64,000 nt of DNA from Clostridium gelidum (GCF_019977655.1 NZ_AP024849.1:1893001-1957000); one strand, 5' to 3'. Positions 1-8,618 are shown, counted from the first letter of the stretch. Notes: a model not told the origin generated them from the sequence alone. Translations and numbers: made by a program.

Positions 1-1300
1 TTCGTAGATCACGCTCTGCAAGATTATTATCAAAAGGTATTTCAAAATCATACATAAAAGCAAGTATTTGATTTTTATAACCGCTTAATCTATTTAATAG
101 ATTAAGACTAGTACTTTTCTTTACTTTCTTTTTACTGTATGCTTTACTATTTGCTATATAATCTTCTTTGAAGCCATCTTCTAATATTTGATCATATCTT
201 TTTTCAAAGGCTTCAATTTTATCTAAAGTTAAGGCATTGGCAGTATTCCAAGATAAATCTACTTCTTTTTTTATTTCTACTAATAGATTTTTCAAAGGCT
301 CTGCCCATTTTTGTTTTTCTAGCTCTGATATAGCATTTAACTCTCTTAATATGTGAGCATTGCATAAAGCGTGCTCACAAGAGTATTGATGATATGTCTT
401 CCAGCAGTCATGTACTGCTGTTCCGGTAAATTTAGGTAATATATTTATATCATCAATAGCTTCTTTACCTCGTTTTTCATGTGCTTCATAATAAGTATAT
501 TTATCATTTGAAGCAACATGTAGCCATTGGCGTTTTTTATCTATATATATTCCAGTTTCGTCATAATGTACAGCACCTTGATAATTAGTTATTGCATTTT
601 TTATATTTTCTTCAACAAGTTCTAATTTTTCATGACAGTTATTATTAAAATTGACTATTGTACCTTGACTTAAACTTATATTAAACATATCAGAAATCAA
701 TTCAGCACCACGTTTAAACGGAATTAATTGATATTGAGTTAAATAAACAGCTATCGCTTTTACTTTATCGCCATATTGAACTGTGTTTGTTATTCCCTCA
801 GGGAATTTACCGGTGTTTTTTCTTCTACACTTTGGACATTTTTTAACTTCTGATCTATGTTCAGTAACTTTTACTTTAGTCTCTGGTAGATCAACCACTT
901 GTCGTACAATTATACTGTCCGGAGCTACATCCTGTAAGGATTCTCCGCAAATATCACATTTATCTACAGTGTGTACAATTATTTCATCTGGATTTTCAGT
1001 AAGCTCAAGTGTCTTTCCATCATGACCTTCTTGACCACCAGGTTTTTTGCCTGATTTAGTTCTTAAAGTTTTAGTTTTCTTTTTAAAACCATCTGTCGAT
1101 GGTGGTTTGCTACTGTTATTACTATTCTTTTGAGTTTGTTTTTCTAAAGATTGAACACGCTCACCGAGAGCTTTATTTTCTTTTGAAATTTTTTCTACTT
1201 GAGAATTTAGACCTTTTATTTCATTTGTAAGTTCTTTTATAACACTCATAACTTGCGTTAATCCTTGATTATAGATTTCTATAATTTTGCCTTCGCTCAC
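1..1300 (-). CDS. IS66-family transposase (TnpC type), 3' end beyond the window
   Basis: The reverse strand is open from a GTG at 1300 (behind GGTGGTGA) to the left edge, about 433 codons without a stop. The N-terminal third has a coiled coil, a Ser/Asn/Pro linker and a zinc-finger-like cysteine set (CDICGESL, then CPKCRRK), as in the zf-IS66 domain. The DDE core follows: HYDETG, a second Asp in VHDCWKTYH, and the Glu in NNLAERDLR just before the edge. These are established IS66 TnpC features. I see no tnpA or tnpB upstream (above 1310), so this may be a solitary or reduced element. The reading frame looks intact as far as it is visible. Confidence 0.93.
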   Translation of the reverse strand, partial: MSEGKIIEIYNQGLTQVMSVIKELTNEIKGLNSQVEKISKENKALGERVQSLEKQTQKNSNNSSKPPSTDGFKKKTKTLRTKSGKKPGGQEGHDGKTLELTENPDEIIVHTVDKCDICGESLQDVAPDSIIVRQVVDLPETKVKVTEHRSEVKKCPKCRRKNTGKFPEGITNTVQYGDKVKAIAVYLTQYQLIPFKRGAELISDMFNISLSQGTIVNFNNNCHEKLELVEENIKNAITNYQGAVHYDETGIYIDKKRQWLHVASNDKYTYYEAHEKRGKEAIDDINILPKFTGTAVHDCWKTYHQYSCEHALCNAHILRELNAISELEKQKWAEPLKNLLVEIKKEVDLSWNTANALTLDKIEAFEKRYDQILEDGFKEDYIANSKAYSKKKVKKSTSLNLLNRLSGYKNQILAFMYDFEIPFDNNLAERDLR

Positions 1301-1320
1301 GATAGTCACCACCTTATCAT

Positions 1321-2290
1321 TAGTTTTTTAAAAGACAATATTTATAATACCAAAAGCTAAGAATAATAGGAATAATTTTTTGAAAAATTATTTAATATAT
1401 AATAAATTTATTCAATAGCTGAATAGTTACAAATCTGAATTAAATTGAAATATTTTGAAGGGGATGAAAAATTTATGACGAATAACTTAAAGTACTGATG
1501 TAATATGTCATTAGAAATTGAAGCAGTTAAAGAGGGAAGTTCTTTTAATTGAATTGATAGAAAATATGTGAAAAACTGGGGGTATGGGAACTCGATTCAA
1601 TAGAGGAGAGTCCAAAATAGTATTAAAAAACTAAAAGAAGGAGTATTCTAGTTATGTCTATAATAGGAAGCTGATATGATTTTATTAAATGAAATTTAAA
1701 GAGTTTTAGAATAATAATTGAGCGTAAGCGGTATCACAAGTAAGGCAGATTTATAATGAAATACAACTTGCCATTATTCATATTAATGGGGAGTTAATAT
1801 GTCTAGGTAAAAGTAATTGAAGTTTAAGTATAGTATAAGATAACAAATGAGGAGCATACCTATGAAGAACCATAATAAATATAATTAAGAGGATGATTTT
1901 AAATTAATATAAGGATATAAAATGTTAATAACATAGGTTTTGAAAGGGAATTTAGATATGAAATACAAAGCAAACAATACTAAATCAGTCTTTTGTTTAT
2001 GGTAATTATCTAGATGCATTTCAGTATAAATTAAAATTCAAAGCTGATAGTTGGATAATTGGTTTTGAGGTAGAACCACTTTAAATTACAATATTAAACT
2101 GACTTTTGTTTGGTTGCTGGCAGTTGGGAAAAAGCTCAGCAGGAATTATTAAATAAGAAAATAGTTATATATAAAAATAGGAATATATATTTATATGTAA
2201 ATATGAAGCTAGGAAAATATTTTTATAGAAACATAGTTAAATAGAAACATAGTTAAATATATAAATATTTATAGTAATCATGCGGGTTTG
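1321..2290. other. Non-coding / decayed stretch between transposase and SHOCT gene
   Basis: About 970 bp without an intact gene. Several Shine-Dalgarno-like motifs and very short open stretches occur, for example a plus-strand stretch near 2040-2085 and another near 2105-2250 that read as protein-like fragments broken by stops. I recognise no family. It looks like degraded accessory DNA next to the insertion element. Confidence 0.5.
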
Positions 2291-2337
2291 GAATGGATTT
2301 TGATAAAATATATATAAAAGGAAGAAAGAGGGCTATT

Positions 2338-3336
2338 ATGAATAATATTGAGGGAAATAATAAATTTGAATTAGCATTAACTACGGCATTGAAAATACCA
2401 GGCGTAAAAGTAGATAGGACTGGTTTTTTAATAAAAGAGTTAAGTAAACATGTTTCAGAAGAAAAAATAAATCAAGTTGTTAAGTCAAATACAATAGAGG
2501 CAGGAATTGATTTAAATTTATTAGATAAAATAGCTAAGAATATAATAAGTAAAAGAACAAATCAAACTGCAGGAGCTTCTTTTTTAGCGGGATTACCAGG
2601 TGGACTTGCTATGGCGGCAACTATACCTGCTGATACTTTGCAATTTTTTGGAGTAGCACTTAGAATAGCACAAGAATTAGCGTATCTATATGGCTTTGAA
2701 GATTTATGGAAAGATGATAACATTGATAATGAAAGAGTGAAAAATGAATTAACACTTTTTCTAGGAGCAATGTTTGGTGTTGGTGGAGCAACTACTGCAT
2801 TAAGATTACTCTCAACTAATATAGCAAATCAAGTATTAAAAAAATTACCACAAAAAGCATTAACGAAGACTATATATTATCCTATAATAAAGAAAATAGC
2901 AGCTATAATGAGTGTAAAGATGACAAAGGATACATTTGCAAAAGGAGCATCTAAGGCAATACCTATTTTAGGTGGTGTAATATCTGGTGGACTAACATAT
3001 ATGTCTATGAAACCAATGGGGAATAGATTAAAGGATGCATTAGCAAGTTCCATAAATAAAAATTATACAGAAGAAGATTTGAAGAAAGATATTAAGGATT
3101 TAGAAAGAGAAACAGGGGAAGTCATAGACATTGAATATGAAACTGTAGATACTGAATATGAAGATGTAAGAGAAGAAGTAGCGGCAACAAGTCAACATAA
3201 TTCAAGTACAAGTGGATTCGATTTAGCAGATGAACTTATAAAATTTAAGAAGTTACTTGATGACGGTGCAATAACAGAAGAAGAATTTAAAGAAATAAAG
3301 AAAGATTTAATACATAAAAGTACGCAAGTGAATTAA
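2338..3336 (+). CDS. Protein of unknown function with hydrophobic core and C-terminal SHOCT domain
   Basis: 332 aa from the ATG at 2338, which follows AAGAGGG at good spacing; an in-frame ATG at 2293 has a poorer site. The middle (about residues 80-150) is Gly/Ala-rich and hydrophobic (LAGLPGGLAMAATIPADTL) and could insert in or lie on a membrane; it resembles the core of EcsC-like proteins, but I am not certain of that family. A charged acidic linker follows. The last 35 residues (FDLADELIKFKKLLDDGAIT...EEFKEIKKDLI) are a typical SHOCT domain, a short C-terminal oligomerisation-type module. The gene stands alone and is followed by a terminator hairpin. Function unknown. Confidence 0.75.
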   Translation: MNNIEGNNKFELALTTALKIPGVKVDRTGFLIKELSKHVSEEKINQVVKSNTIEAGIDLNLLDKIAKNIISKRTNQTAGASFLAGLPGGLAMAATIPADTLQFFGVALRIAQELAYLYGFEDLWKDDNIDNERVKNELTLFLGAMFGVGGATTALRLLSTNIANQVLKKLPQKALTKTIYYPIIKKIAAIMSVKMTKDTFAKGASKAIPILGGVISGGLTYMSMKPMGNRLKDALASSINKNYTEEDLKKDIKDLERETGEVIDIEYETVDTEYEDVREEVAATSQHNSSTSGFDLADELIKFKKLLDDGAITEEEFKEIKKDLIHKSTQVN

Positions 3337-3381
3337 TAGGATTTCTATAAATATATATTATAATAGTGGATAAAATTTAAG

Positions 3382-3424
3382 GGAATACTTAGAGTAATAA
3401 GAGCTTTGAGTAATCCTTTTTATA
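3382..3424 (+). terminator. Intrinsic terminator after SHOCT gene
   Basis: Imperfect stem GGAATACTTAGAG / CTTTGAGTAATCC (3382-3394 with 3404-3416, one mismatch plus G-U pairs) followed by a T-run, 45 bp after the stop codon. Confidence 0.65.
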
Positions 3425-3710
3425 TTTTGAAGGAGGTAACAAGTATAGTAAAAGTGTACAAAAAAGAACAAGTAGAAGAATTAAAGACGAAATAAATAGC
3501 GATTAGGATTTTTCTATGTAAACTTTTAGAGATTTTGGTGAAATCTATAAGAGTATTTTACTATAAAGAAGTATTCGATAGAGCTTTCAGATATTGAAGT
3601 TGTATGTCTAATTATTCATATGATCTTTGATTCAGTTAAAAAAAATTATTTGAAACTAGATGTAATATAAATGAAAATAAGATATCCCAATAAAAATGAA
3701 AAATATATGT
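3425..3710. other. Decayed sequence, no intact gene
   Basis: An AGGAGG site near 3431 is followed by a short open stretch reading about 16 codons (KVYKKEQVEELKTK) that stops at once, and then by broken coding-like sequence to about 3670. It looks like gene remnants; I cannot name the parent family. Confidence 0.4.
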
Positions 3711-3731
3711 TTATTTTTTAAAAAAGTTTGA

Positions 3732-3876
3732 TATAATATAAATAAGAAAAGCTTAATGCTTTAACATTAAGCAATCCTTAGAACATTTATTTTGTTTTAG
3801 GGCTATTGAATGAATTTAATTTAATAATTTAATTCTAGAAAAAAGCACTAGTCTTTGTGGGATGGGTGCTTTTTTT
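3732..3876 (+). ncRNA. Candidate antitoxin RNA, convergent with the small toxin ORF
   Basis: A TATAAT box (3732-3737, with a weak -35) would start an RNA near 3744. The RNA would begin with a perfect 8-bp hairpin (GCTTAATG/CATTAAGC, 3751-3772) and end at the AAAAAAGCAC/GTGCTTTTTT terminator (3839-3876). This RNA of about 130 nt would be antisense to the last codons and 3' end of the 53-aa ORF on the other strand, which is the arrangement of txpA/RatA-type and Clostridioides type I antitoxins. Seen: promoter, hairpin, shared terminator. Inferred: that it is expressed and acts as an antitoxin. Confidence 0.45.
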
Positions 3877-4009
3877 CGTTGCTGTTAACTTCTATGTGAA
3901 TTCCAAGAAAATTAATCTTGATAATTAGTTTAGAAATAAAAAGATTATGTTTCAAAACTAATCTAATAATATAAAGAGTAGCAAAACTTTTTATAATCAG
4001 TTCTAGCAT
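3848..4009 (-). CDS. Small hydrophobic peptide, candidate type I toxin
   Basis: 53-aa reading frame from an ATG at 4009 behind AGGAGGT. The first 37 residues are hydrophobic and basic (LIIKSF, LVLKHNLF, KLIIKINFLG) and can form a membrane helix; the tail is polar and positively charged (NEKKHPSHKD). Size, composition and tail match the general pattern of clostridial type I toxins, though I cannot name a close relative. The terminator stem overlaps the last codons and works in both directions. A 5' leader of about 107 nt is predicted from an extended -10 promoter at 4123-4128. The strand, strong ribosome binding site and terminator support a real gene; toxicity is inference. Confidence 0.6.
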   Translation of the reverse strand: MLELIIKSFATLYIIRLVLKHNLFISKLIIKINFLGIHIEVNSNEKKHPSHKD

Positions 4010-4082
4010 ATTCAATACCACCTCCTAAGCTACAATGAAATAATTCACTATTAGCCCAAGGAGGAAAAAATGTTCAAAACCT

Positions 4083-4128
4083 CCATAGCCATCCGTCTAT
4101 GGTTATTGAATTTTACTTGGATATTGTA
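4083..4128 (-). promoter_or_regulatory. Extended -10 promoter and leader hairpin of the small peptide gene
   Basis: On the minus strand TGGTACAAT (an extended -10, core at 4123-4128) is followed by the leader hairpin CCATAG/CTATGG (4083-4088 with 4097-4102) and by GGAGG...CCTCC complementarity nearer the start. A long structured leader is common in type I toxin mRNAs. No good -35 is visible. Confidence 0.45.
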
Positions 4129-4390
4129 CCATAATTATCTAACACTTTACATAGGAATATATTGGTAATAATTCAATGGGCATTTGCAAATAAATTTTTA
4201 CAGCAGAAAGATTTAGAAAAGACATTACAGCAGTAGTATCTTTTTTTTTTCTTAAAATTCAACTAGTATAAAAAAATTGTAGTATTTTAATAGAAAAAAT
4301 ATTATTGAATTATTGTAATTTTATTAAGTGGAACATATATCTTAAGTGAAGGTATATTGAAAAAATAAAAAATTAAGGGGAATGATAAAA

Positions 4391-5038
4391 ATGAGAGAAA
4401 GAAAAGTTGTAAAATTTAGAGTTGATATGTATGAAGATACAAAATTTAAAATAATAGATAGAAAGCCTGAAAGGGATCTTATTCACTATGTTTGGACTAG
4501 ATTTATCACTTTGGCTGGAAAGGTTAATTTAGAAGGGGATTTATATCTTTCTAGAAATATTCCATATACAATAGAAACTTTAGCAATAGAATTTAACAGA
4601 GATATGGACCAAATCAAGTTAGCCTTAGATGTATTAATAGAATTAGAAATGATTGAACTTACAGAAGATAACATTTATAGAGTGAAAAATTTTGCTAAGC
4701 ATCAAAATATCAAGATAAAAGAAAAAAGCAAAGATAAGGATAAAGAGGAAGATATAAAGAACAAGGAAGTTTTGGTAAAGGAAATCTTAAAAAATGAAAA
4801 TCCTAAGGATGAAGATAAAATATCTGAAAATAAAATCATTCAAAATGAAGCGACAAATGTGACAAATGATGAAATGTGTAATTTAGAAATTATTCATAAA
4901 GATATTAAAGAAATTGAGAGTAATATGAGTGATGAAAAGATTAATAATAATCCACAGGATAATATTCCTATGATTTTAGAAGTGAAAAAAAATACCCCCA
5001 TAAATAAGAATACGGAATATCTTTGCGCTATTAGGTGA
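4391..5038 (+). CDS. Phage replisome organiser N-terminal (DnaD-like) domain protein heading the Tad locus
   Basis: 215 aa from the ATG at 4391, 10 nt after AAGGGG; an ATG at 4382 lies too close to that site. Residues 1-100 resemble the winged-helix replisome-organiser N-terminal domain found in phage replication proteins (WTRFITLAGKVN, then a helix ending in ELEMIELTEDNIYRVKNF). The rest is a low-complexity Lys/Glu/Asn tail with no known domain. It sits in the same direction 65 bp before the prepilin peptidase, with no phage genes around it, so a DNA-binding regulator of the pilus genes is more likely than replication. That role is inference. Confidence 0.7.
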   Translation: MRERKVVKFRVDMYEDTKFKIIDRKPERDLIHYVWTRFITLAGKVNLEGDLYLSRNIPYTIETLAIEFNRDMDQIKLALDVLIELEMIELTEDNIYRVKNFAKHQNIKIKEKSKDKDKEEDIKNKEVLVKEILKNENPKDEDKISENKIIQNEATNVTNDEMCNLEIIHKDIKEIESNMSDEKINNNPQDNIPMILEVKKNTPINKNTEYLCAIR

Positions 5039-5103
5039 AATATAAGATGGAAGATGTAAAACTTAAGGGAGAATATTCAATAAATCTATTTGAGAGGTAA
5101 ACA

Positions 5104-5700
5104 ATGAATGTAGTGATTTTTATTATAGGTCTAATTATAGGAAGTATATTAAATTTTATAATAGAGAAAATATCATATAGTATAACTAAAAATAAGAAAA
5201 AAACTGCAAAAATTGTTATACCTATTATTTGTGGCTTGGCATTTGAAGTTTTATTTGTGCGATTTGGATTTACTATTATATTAGCTAAAGCAATAGTGAT
5301 GACAGTGATTTTAATCATAATTTCATTTATTGATTTGCAGCATAAAATTATACCTGATTTTATGGTTGTTATAGCTTTAGTTATTGGAATAATATTTTCG
5401 TTTATAGCTAAGACTTCATTTATAGATACAATACTTGGAATGATAGCAGGTGGAGGAATACTATTTTTATTAGCTCTTGTTCCCAATGCCATGGGTGGGG
5501 GAGATATAAAGCTTATGTTTGCCATTGGAGCTTTTTTAGGACTAAATAGAACTTTATGGGCACTTCTTTTAGCTTTTATTATTTCTTCAATAATTAGTAT
5601 TGTTTTAATATTATTAAAAATAAAAGGAACTAAGGATTATATCCCATTTGGTCCGTTTTTATCATTAGGAAGTTTTATTTCGATATTGATCTTTGTATAA
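5104..5700 (+). CDS. tadV: Type IV (Flp) prepilin peptidase, A24 family
   Basis: 198 aa, very hydrophobic with about six membrane helices. Both aspartate motifs of A24 peptidases are present: FIDLQHKIIPD (around residue 78) and GGGDIKLM (around residue 137). The large N-terminal cytoplasmic methylase domain of classical PilD is missing, as in the short TadV/CpaA type. It would cut the leader of the two Flp pilins and probably TadE/TadG-like proteins at the Gly-Gln/Gly-Asn site. It is 32 bp before the kinase gene, with a GAGAGGT ribosome binding site. Confidence 0.9.
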   Translation: MNVVIFIIGLIIGSILNFIIEKISYSITKNKKKTAKIVIPIICGLAFEVLFVRFGFTIILAKAIVMTVILIIISFIDLQHKIIPDFMVVIALVIGIIFSFIAKTSFIDTILGMIAGGGILFLLALVPNAMGGGDIKLMFAIGAFLGLNRTLWALLLAFIISSIISIVLILLKIKGTKDYIPFGPFLSLGSFISILIFV

Positions 5701-5734
5701 GGCATATGAAAGAAAATAAAAAGTTAAGGGTATG

Positions 5735-6916
5735 ATGAAGAATATGGAATTAGATGTTAATGCTATCAATAAAATAATCAATAATATAATAGGAGCGATA
5801 GGTTCAAGCAGAGGGGAAATACTTAATATTGTTGATAACATAAGAAAAGATAAGGAAAACCTTAAACTTGAGATTGAGAAAGTTAGGGCGGATGTTGCTA
5901 GAGTTATAGATGAGGTTGATGAACTGGAAAAGCAAGATAAGGCTAGTAGAAAAAGATTGGCTAAGGTCTCTGCCAATTTTAATAAATATAGTGAAAGTGA
6001 TATTAAAGAGGCGTACGAAAGAGCGGAGGATATAAGGGTTAAATTTTATATAAAGAAAAATGAAGAAAAGCTACTGAGAGAGAAAAGAGATAGTCTAGAA
6101 TTAGCCCTAAAAAAAACAATGGTTAATATTGAGAACGGAGAAAAAATAATTAATCAAATAAGTATTGCTATGGGCTATTTAGAGGGAGATATTTTTTCAG
6201 CTTTAGAAGGTACAGATAAAAATTCAGAAATGTTTATTGGTATAAAAATTTTAGAGGCTCAAGAAAGTGAAAGAAAGAGAATTGCAAGGGATATTCATGA
6301 TGGACCTGCTCAGCATATGGCTAATGTAGTCATGAAGGTGGATATTTGCACAATGGTTCTTAAAAAGGATTTTGAAGAAGGGCTTAAGGAACTAGAAGAT
6401 TTAAAGGGAAGTGTTAAAGTAGCCTTAAGGGAAGTAAGAAGTATTATCTTTGATTTAAGACCAATGTCTTTAGATGATTTAGGGTTAATTCAAACTATAC
6501 AGCAAACAGTAAATTCTATTTCAGAGGAGTCTAATATTAATATAAAGGTAAAATTAAAGCCAATTAAAACAGAAATAGAATCCATTATTCAGGTTGCAGT
6601 ATATAGAATTATTCAGGAAATATTCAATAATATTAGAAAGCATTCTAAAGCAAAGAATGCAGAGGTAAGGATGGATTTTGGAGTGAAATATTTAATGTTA
6701 ATCATAACTGATGATGGTGTAGGATTTAACGTAGAAGAAACTTTAAAGAGAGTAAGAACTAAAGGAACTTCTTATGGTCTTATTGGCATTTTTGATAGAG
6801 TAAATCAGCTCCAAGGGGAAATTGAAATCAAATCTTCAAAGAAAACAGGCACAACTTATACTGTTAAGCTTCCTATTAATCGAGAGGTGATAAAGGATGA
6901 AAGACGAGGTAATTAG
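5735..6916 (+). CDS. DegS-like cytoplasmic sensor histidine kinase
   Basis: About 393 aa; ATGs at 5732, 5735 and 5744 are all possible and I take 5735 from its spacing to AAGGG. No membrane segment. Residues 10-170 are a long coiled coil, as in DegS. The HisKA_3 phosphoacceptor motif is ESERKRIARDIHDGPAQHM (His near residue 188), followed by a HATPase with N-box RIIQEIFNNIRKHSKA, DDGVGF and GLIGIFDRV. Its 3' end overlaps the response-regulator gene by 20 bp, so the two form a pair. Their position inside the Tad cluster suggests that they control pilus expression; the input signal is unknown. Confidence 0.9.
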   Translation: MKNMELDVNAINKIINNIIGAIGSSRGEILNIVDNIRKDKENLKLEIEKVRADVARVIDEVDELEKQDKASRKRLAKVSANFNKYSESDIKEAYERAEDIRVKFYIKKNEEKLLREKRDSLELALKKTMVNIENGEKIINQISIAMGYLEGDIFSALEGTDKNSEMFIGIKILEAQESERKRIARDIHDGPAQHMANVVMKVDICTMVLKKDFEEGLKELEDLKGSVKVALREVRSIIFDLRPMSLDDLGLIQTIQQTVNSISEESNINIKVKLKPIKTEIESIIQVAVYRIIQEIFNNIRKHSKAKNAEVRMDFGVKYLMLIITDDGVGFNVEETLKRVRTKGTSYGLIGIFDRVNQLQGEIEIKSSKKTGTTYTVKLPINREVIKDERRGN

Positions 6917-7571
6917 AATATTAATTGCTGATGATCATGATATCATAAGGCAGGGGTTAAAGAGAATTATTAGTTTTGAAGAGGATATGGAGGTGATTTT
7001 TGAGGCAGAAAATGGTGAGAAGGCTCTGAAAATTTTAAATATGCATGAATTAGATGTTGTTTTATTAGATTGCAATATGCCAATAATGAATGGTATTGAG
7101 GCTCTTAGAAACATAAAGGCTAAGGGAGATAAAATTAAAGTTATAATGTTAACTGTTGAAAATGATAGAAAGACTATTAGTGAAGCTATAAATATAGGTG
7201 CAGATGGTTACATGCTTAAGGATTCAGCCGGAACAGAAATTGCAGATGCAATTAGAACAGTACATAAGGGCGAAAAATATATTGATAAATCATTGGTTTC
7301 CATACTTTTTTCAGACATAAAAATTAAGAATAAGAAAGCACTTGGCATTTTAGATAATCTCTCAAAAAGAGAAGTTGAAGTGCTGATTAAAATATCGAAA
7401 GGGCATAGTAATAAGGAAATTGGAGAACAGTTGTATCTTTCAGAAAAGACTATTAAAAACTATGCGACAAATCTTTTTAGAAAGATAAATGTGGAGGATA
7501 GAGTTAAGGCTACAATTGTTGCAATAGAAAATAACATTAATGAATATTACATAAATAAATATGAAGATTAA
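6897..7571 (+). CDS. NarL/DegU-family response regulator
   Basis: 224 aa. Receiver domain 1-125 with the acidic pair (ADDHD), phospho-acceptor Asp in VVLLDCNMP, conserved Thr in VIMLTVEN and Lys in GYMLKDSAG. LuxR-type HTH at 155-215 (LSKREVEVLIKISKGHSNKE, then LYLSEKTIKNYATNLFRKI). It is translated from within the end of the kinase gene. A terminator follows directly, then direct repeats ahead of the first pilin gene that are candidates for its binding sites. Confidence 0.93.
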   Translation: MKDEVIRILIADDHDIIRQGLKRIISFEEDMEVIFEAENGEKALKILNMHELDVVLLDCNMPIMNGIEALRNIKAKGDKIKVIMLTVENDRKTISEAINIGADGYMLKDSAGTEIADAIRTVHKGEKYIDKSLVSILFSDIKIKNKKALGILDNLSKREVEVLIKISKGHSNKEIGEQLYLSEKTIKNYATNLFRKINVEDRVKATIVAIENNINEYYINKYED

Positions 7572-7573
7572 GG

Positions 7574-7600
7574 AATAGGGACTTTAGTCCCTATTTTTTG
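7574..7600 (+). terminator. Intrinsic terminator between two-component genes and pilin genes
   Basis: Near-perfect stem AATAGGGAC/GTCCCTATT (7574-7595) with a TTTA loop and six Ts, starting 3 bp after the stop codon. It separates the regulatory genes from the structural Tad operon. Confidence 0.9.
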
Positions 7601-7665
7601 TGACTTTTTTACTTATGAAATGTGACTTTTGCAATCTGCCAAACAAAAGTGGACAGGGCTATAAT
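7599..7665 (+). promoter_or_regulatory. Pilin promoter region with two direct repeats TGTGACTTTT
   Basis: TGTGACTTTT occurs exactly at 7599-7608 and 7621-7630, 22 bp apart (two helical turns), upstream of a TATAAT box at 7660-7665. No good -35 is present, as expected of an activator-dependent promoter. The DegU-like regulator encoded just upstream is the obvious candidate to bind here. The repeats and -10 are seen; the link to the regulator is inferred. Confidence 0.5.
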
Positions 7666-7712
7666 AAAGTCAAGGGAAAACAAAAGAAAATAAATTTTAA
7701 GGGGAGATTAAT

Positions 7713-7889
7713 ATGCTACAAAAATTTCAAGGATATGTTTTAAGTAAATTTAAAGAAGAAAAAGGGCAAGGTATGGTTGAATATGCACTAATAATAGGAC
7801 TTGTATCAATAGTAGTTATTGCAGTATTAGTACTACTTGGACCAGCAATATCTGCAAAATTCCAAGATATAATAAATGCACTTAAATAA
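7713..7889 (+). CDS. flp: Flp-type pilin (first copy)
   Basis: 58 aa, ATG at 7713 behind AAGGGGAG. It has the short basic leader ending in the type IVb cleavage motif KGQGMVEYALIIGL (cut expected after Gly, mature Glu at +5, Tyr at +6), a single hydrophobic helix and a short tail ending NALK. This is the major Flp pilin of a Tad pilus. The mature part is identical to that of the second copy at 7954-8127; only the leader differs. It is the first gene of the structural operon. Confidence 0.93.
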   Translation: MLQKFQGYVLSKFKEEKGQGMVEYALIIGLVSIVVIAVLVLLGPAISAKFQDIINALK

Positions 7890-7953
7890 AAAGTATAACG
7901 AATTTTGAAGATGAGATAAAAAATTAAAATACTAAGAATGAGGAGTGTTAAAT

Positions 7954-8127
7954 ATGAAGAAATTGAAAGATAAAATAGTATCAATTTTAAAAAATGAAAA
8001 AGGACAAGGTATGGTTGAGTATGCACTAATAATAGGACTTGTATCAATAGTAGTTATTGCAGTATTAGTATTACTTGGACCAGCGATATCTGCAAAATTC
8101 CAAGACATAATAAATGCACTTAAGTAA
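7954..8127 (+). CDS. flp: Flp-type pilin (second copy)
   Basis: 57 aa from the ATG at 7954, 8 nt after AGGAG; a GTG at 7945 overlaps that site and is unlikely. From KGQGMVEYA to the last residue the protein matches the first pilin exactly, and the DNA differs at only a few positions, showing recent duplication or gene conversion. The leader peptide differs (MKKLKDKIVSILKNE). Both are expected to be processed by the prepilin peptidase at 5104. Confidence 0.93.
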   Translation: MKKLKDKIVSILKNEKGQGMVEYALIIGLVSIVVIAVLVLLGPAISAKFQDIINALK

Positions 8128-8210
8128 AAGAACTGTTGTTACAAATGTTATGTATCATAGGGTATTTTTGGAACAGTAGAGATTTTAGATTTAGTGGTTA
8201 TTAAAAGGAC

Positions 8211-8609
8211 GTGGTTACAATTAAAAAATTAAAAAATCAAAAGGGTCAAGCATTAGTTGAATTTACAATAGTTCTTCCAATTCTTATGCTGCTAATCATG
8301 GGGATATTTCAATTTGGAATGATGTTAAACGCATACATTACAATTGGAAATGCTGCAAGAGAAGGAGCAAGAACTGGAATTATAGGAAGTACTGATGCTG
8401 AAATTCGAAATTTGATTATATCCACTTCACCTAGTCTAGAACCAGAAAATTTAGTAGTAAGTATAACTCCGAATGTAACTAACAGAATAGCTGGAGGTAC
8501 TCTTACTGTAAACGTAACCTATAACTATAAACTCACTGTTCCAATTATAAGTAGTCTTTTTAATAATGTAATTGTCTTGAATGGACAAACCTCCATGAGA
8601 GTTGAGTGA
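8211..8609 (+). CDS. tadE: TadE-like minor pilin
   Basis: 132 aa with a GTG start at 8211; the ribosome binding site (AAAGGA) is unusually close to it and no ATG exists nearby, so the start is uncertain. The N terminus carries a prepilin-like motif (KGQALVEFTIVLPIL, Glu at +5) and one membrane helix, then the TadE signature NAAREGARTGI. The C-terminal half is a small extracellular beta-rich domain. It lies between the pilins and the TadG-like gene. It probably helps to assemble or cap the Flp pilus. Confidence 0.85.
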   Translation: MVTIKKLKNQKGQALVEFTIVLPILMLLIMGIFQFGMMLNAYITIGNAAREGARTGIIGSTDAEIRNLIISTSPSLEPENLVVSITPNVTNRIAGGTLTVNVTYNYKLTVPIISSLFNNVIVLNGQTSMRVE

Positions 8610-8618
8610 GGTGGGGAA

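Noticed and set aside
783..1025. Plus-strand frame of 80 codons
   Set aside because: Antisense to the IS66 transposase zinc-finger region, which reads well on the other strand.
1724..1730. GTAAGCG, like the terminal bases of IS66 elements
   Set aside because: For a transposase on the minus strand the right-hand end should read GCTTAC on the plus strand. The orientation is wrong and no matching end or target duplication is seen.
3751..3772. Perfect hairpin GCTTAATG/CATTAAGC as a terminator
   Set aside because: It has no T-run and lies directly after a TATAAT promoter; better explained as the 5' hairpin of a small RNA.
4391..5038. Prophage called from the replisome-organiser domain
   Set aside because: No integrase, capsid, terminase, portal or lysis genes are near; the gene is followed closely by Tad pilus genes.
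5031..5525. Open minus-strand frame of 164 codons
   Set aside because: Antisense to the prepilin peptidase gene; hydrophobic because the sense gene is; no start signal.
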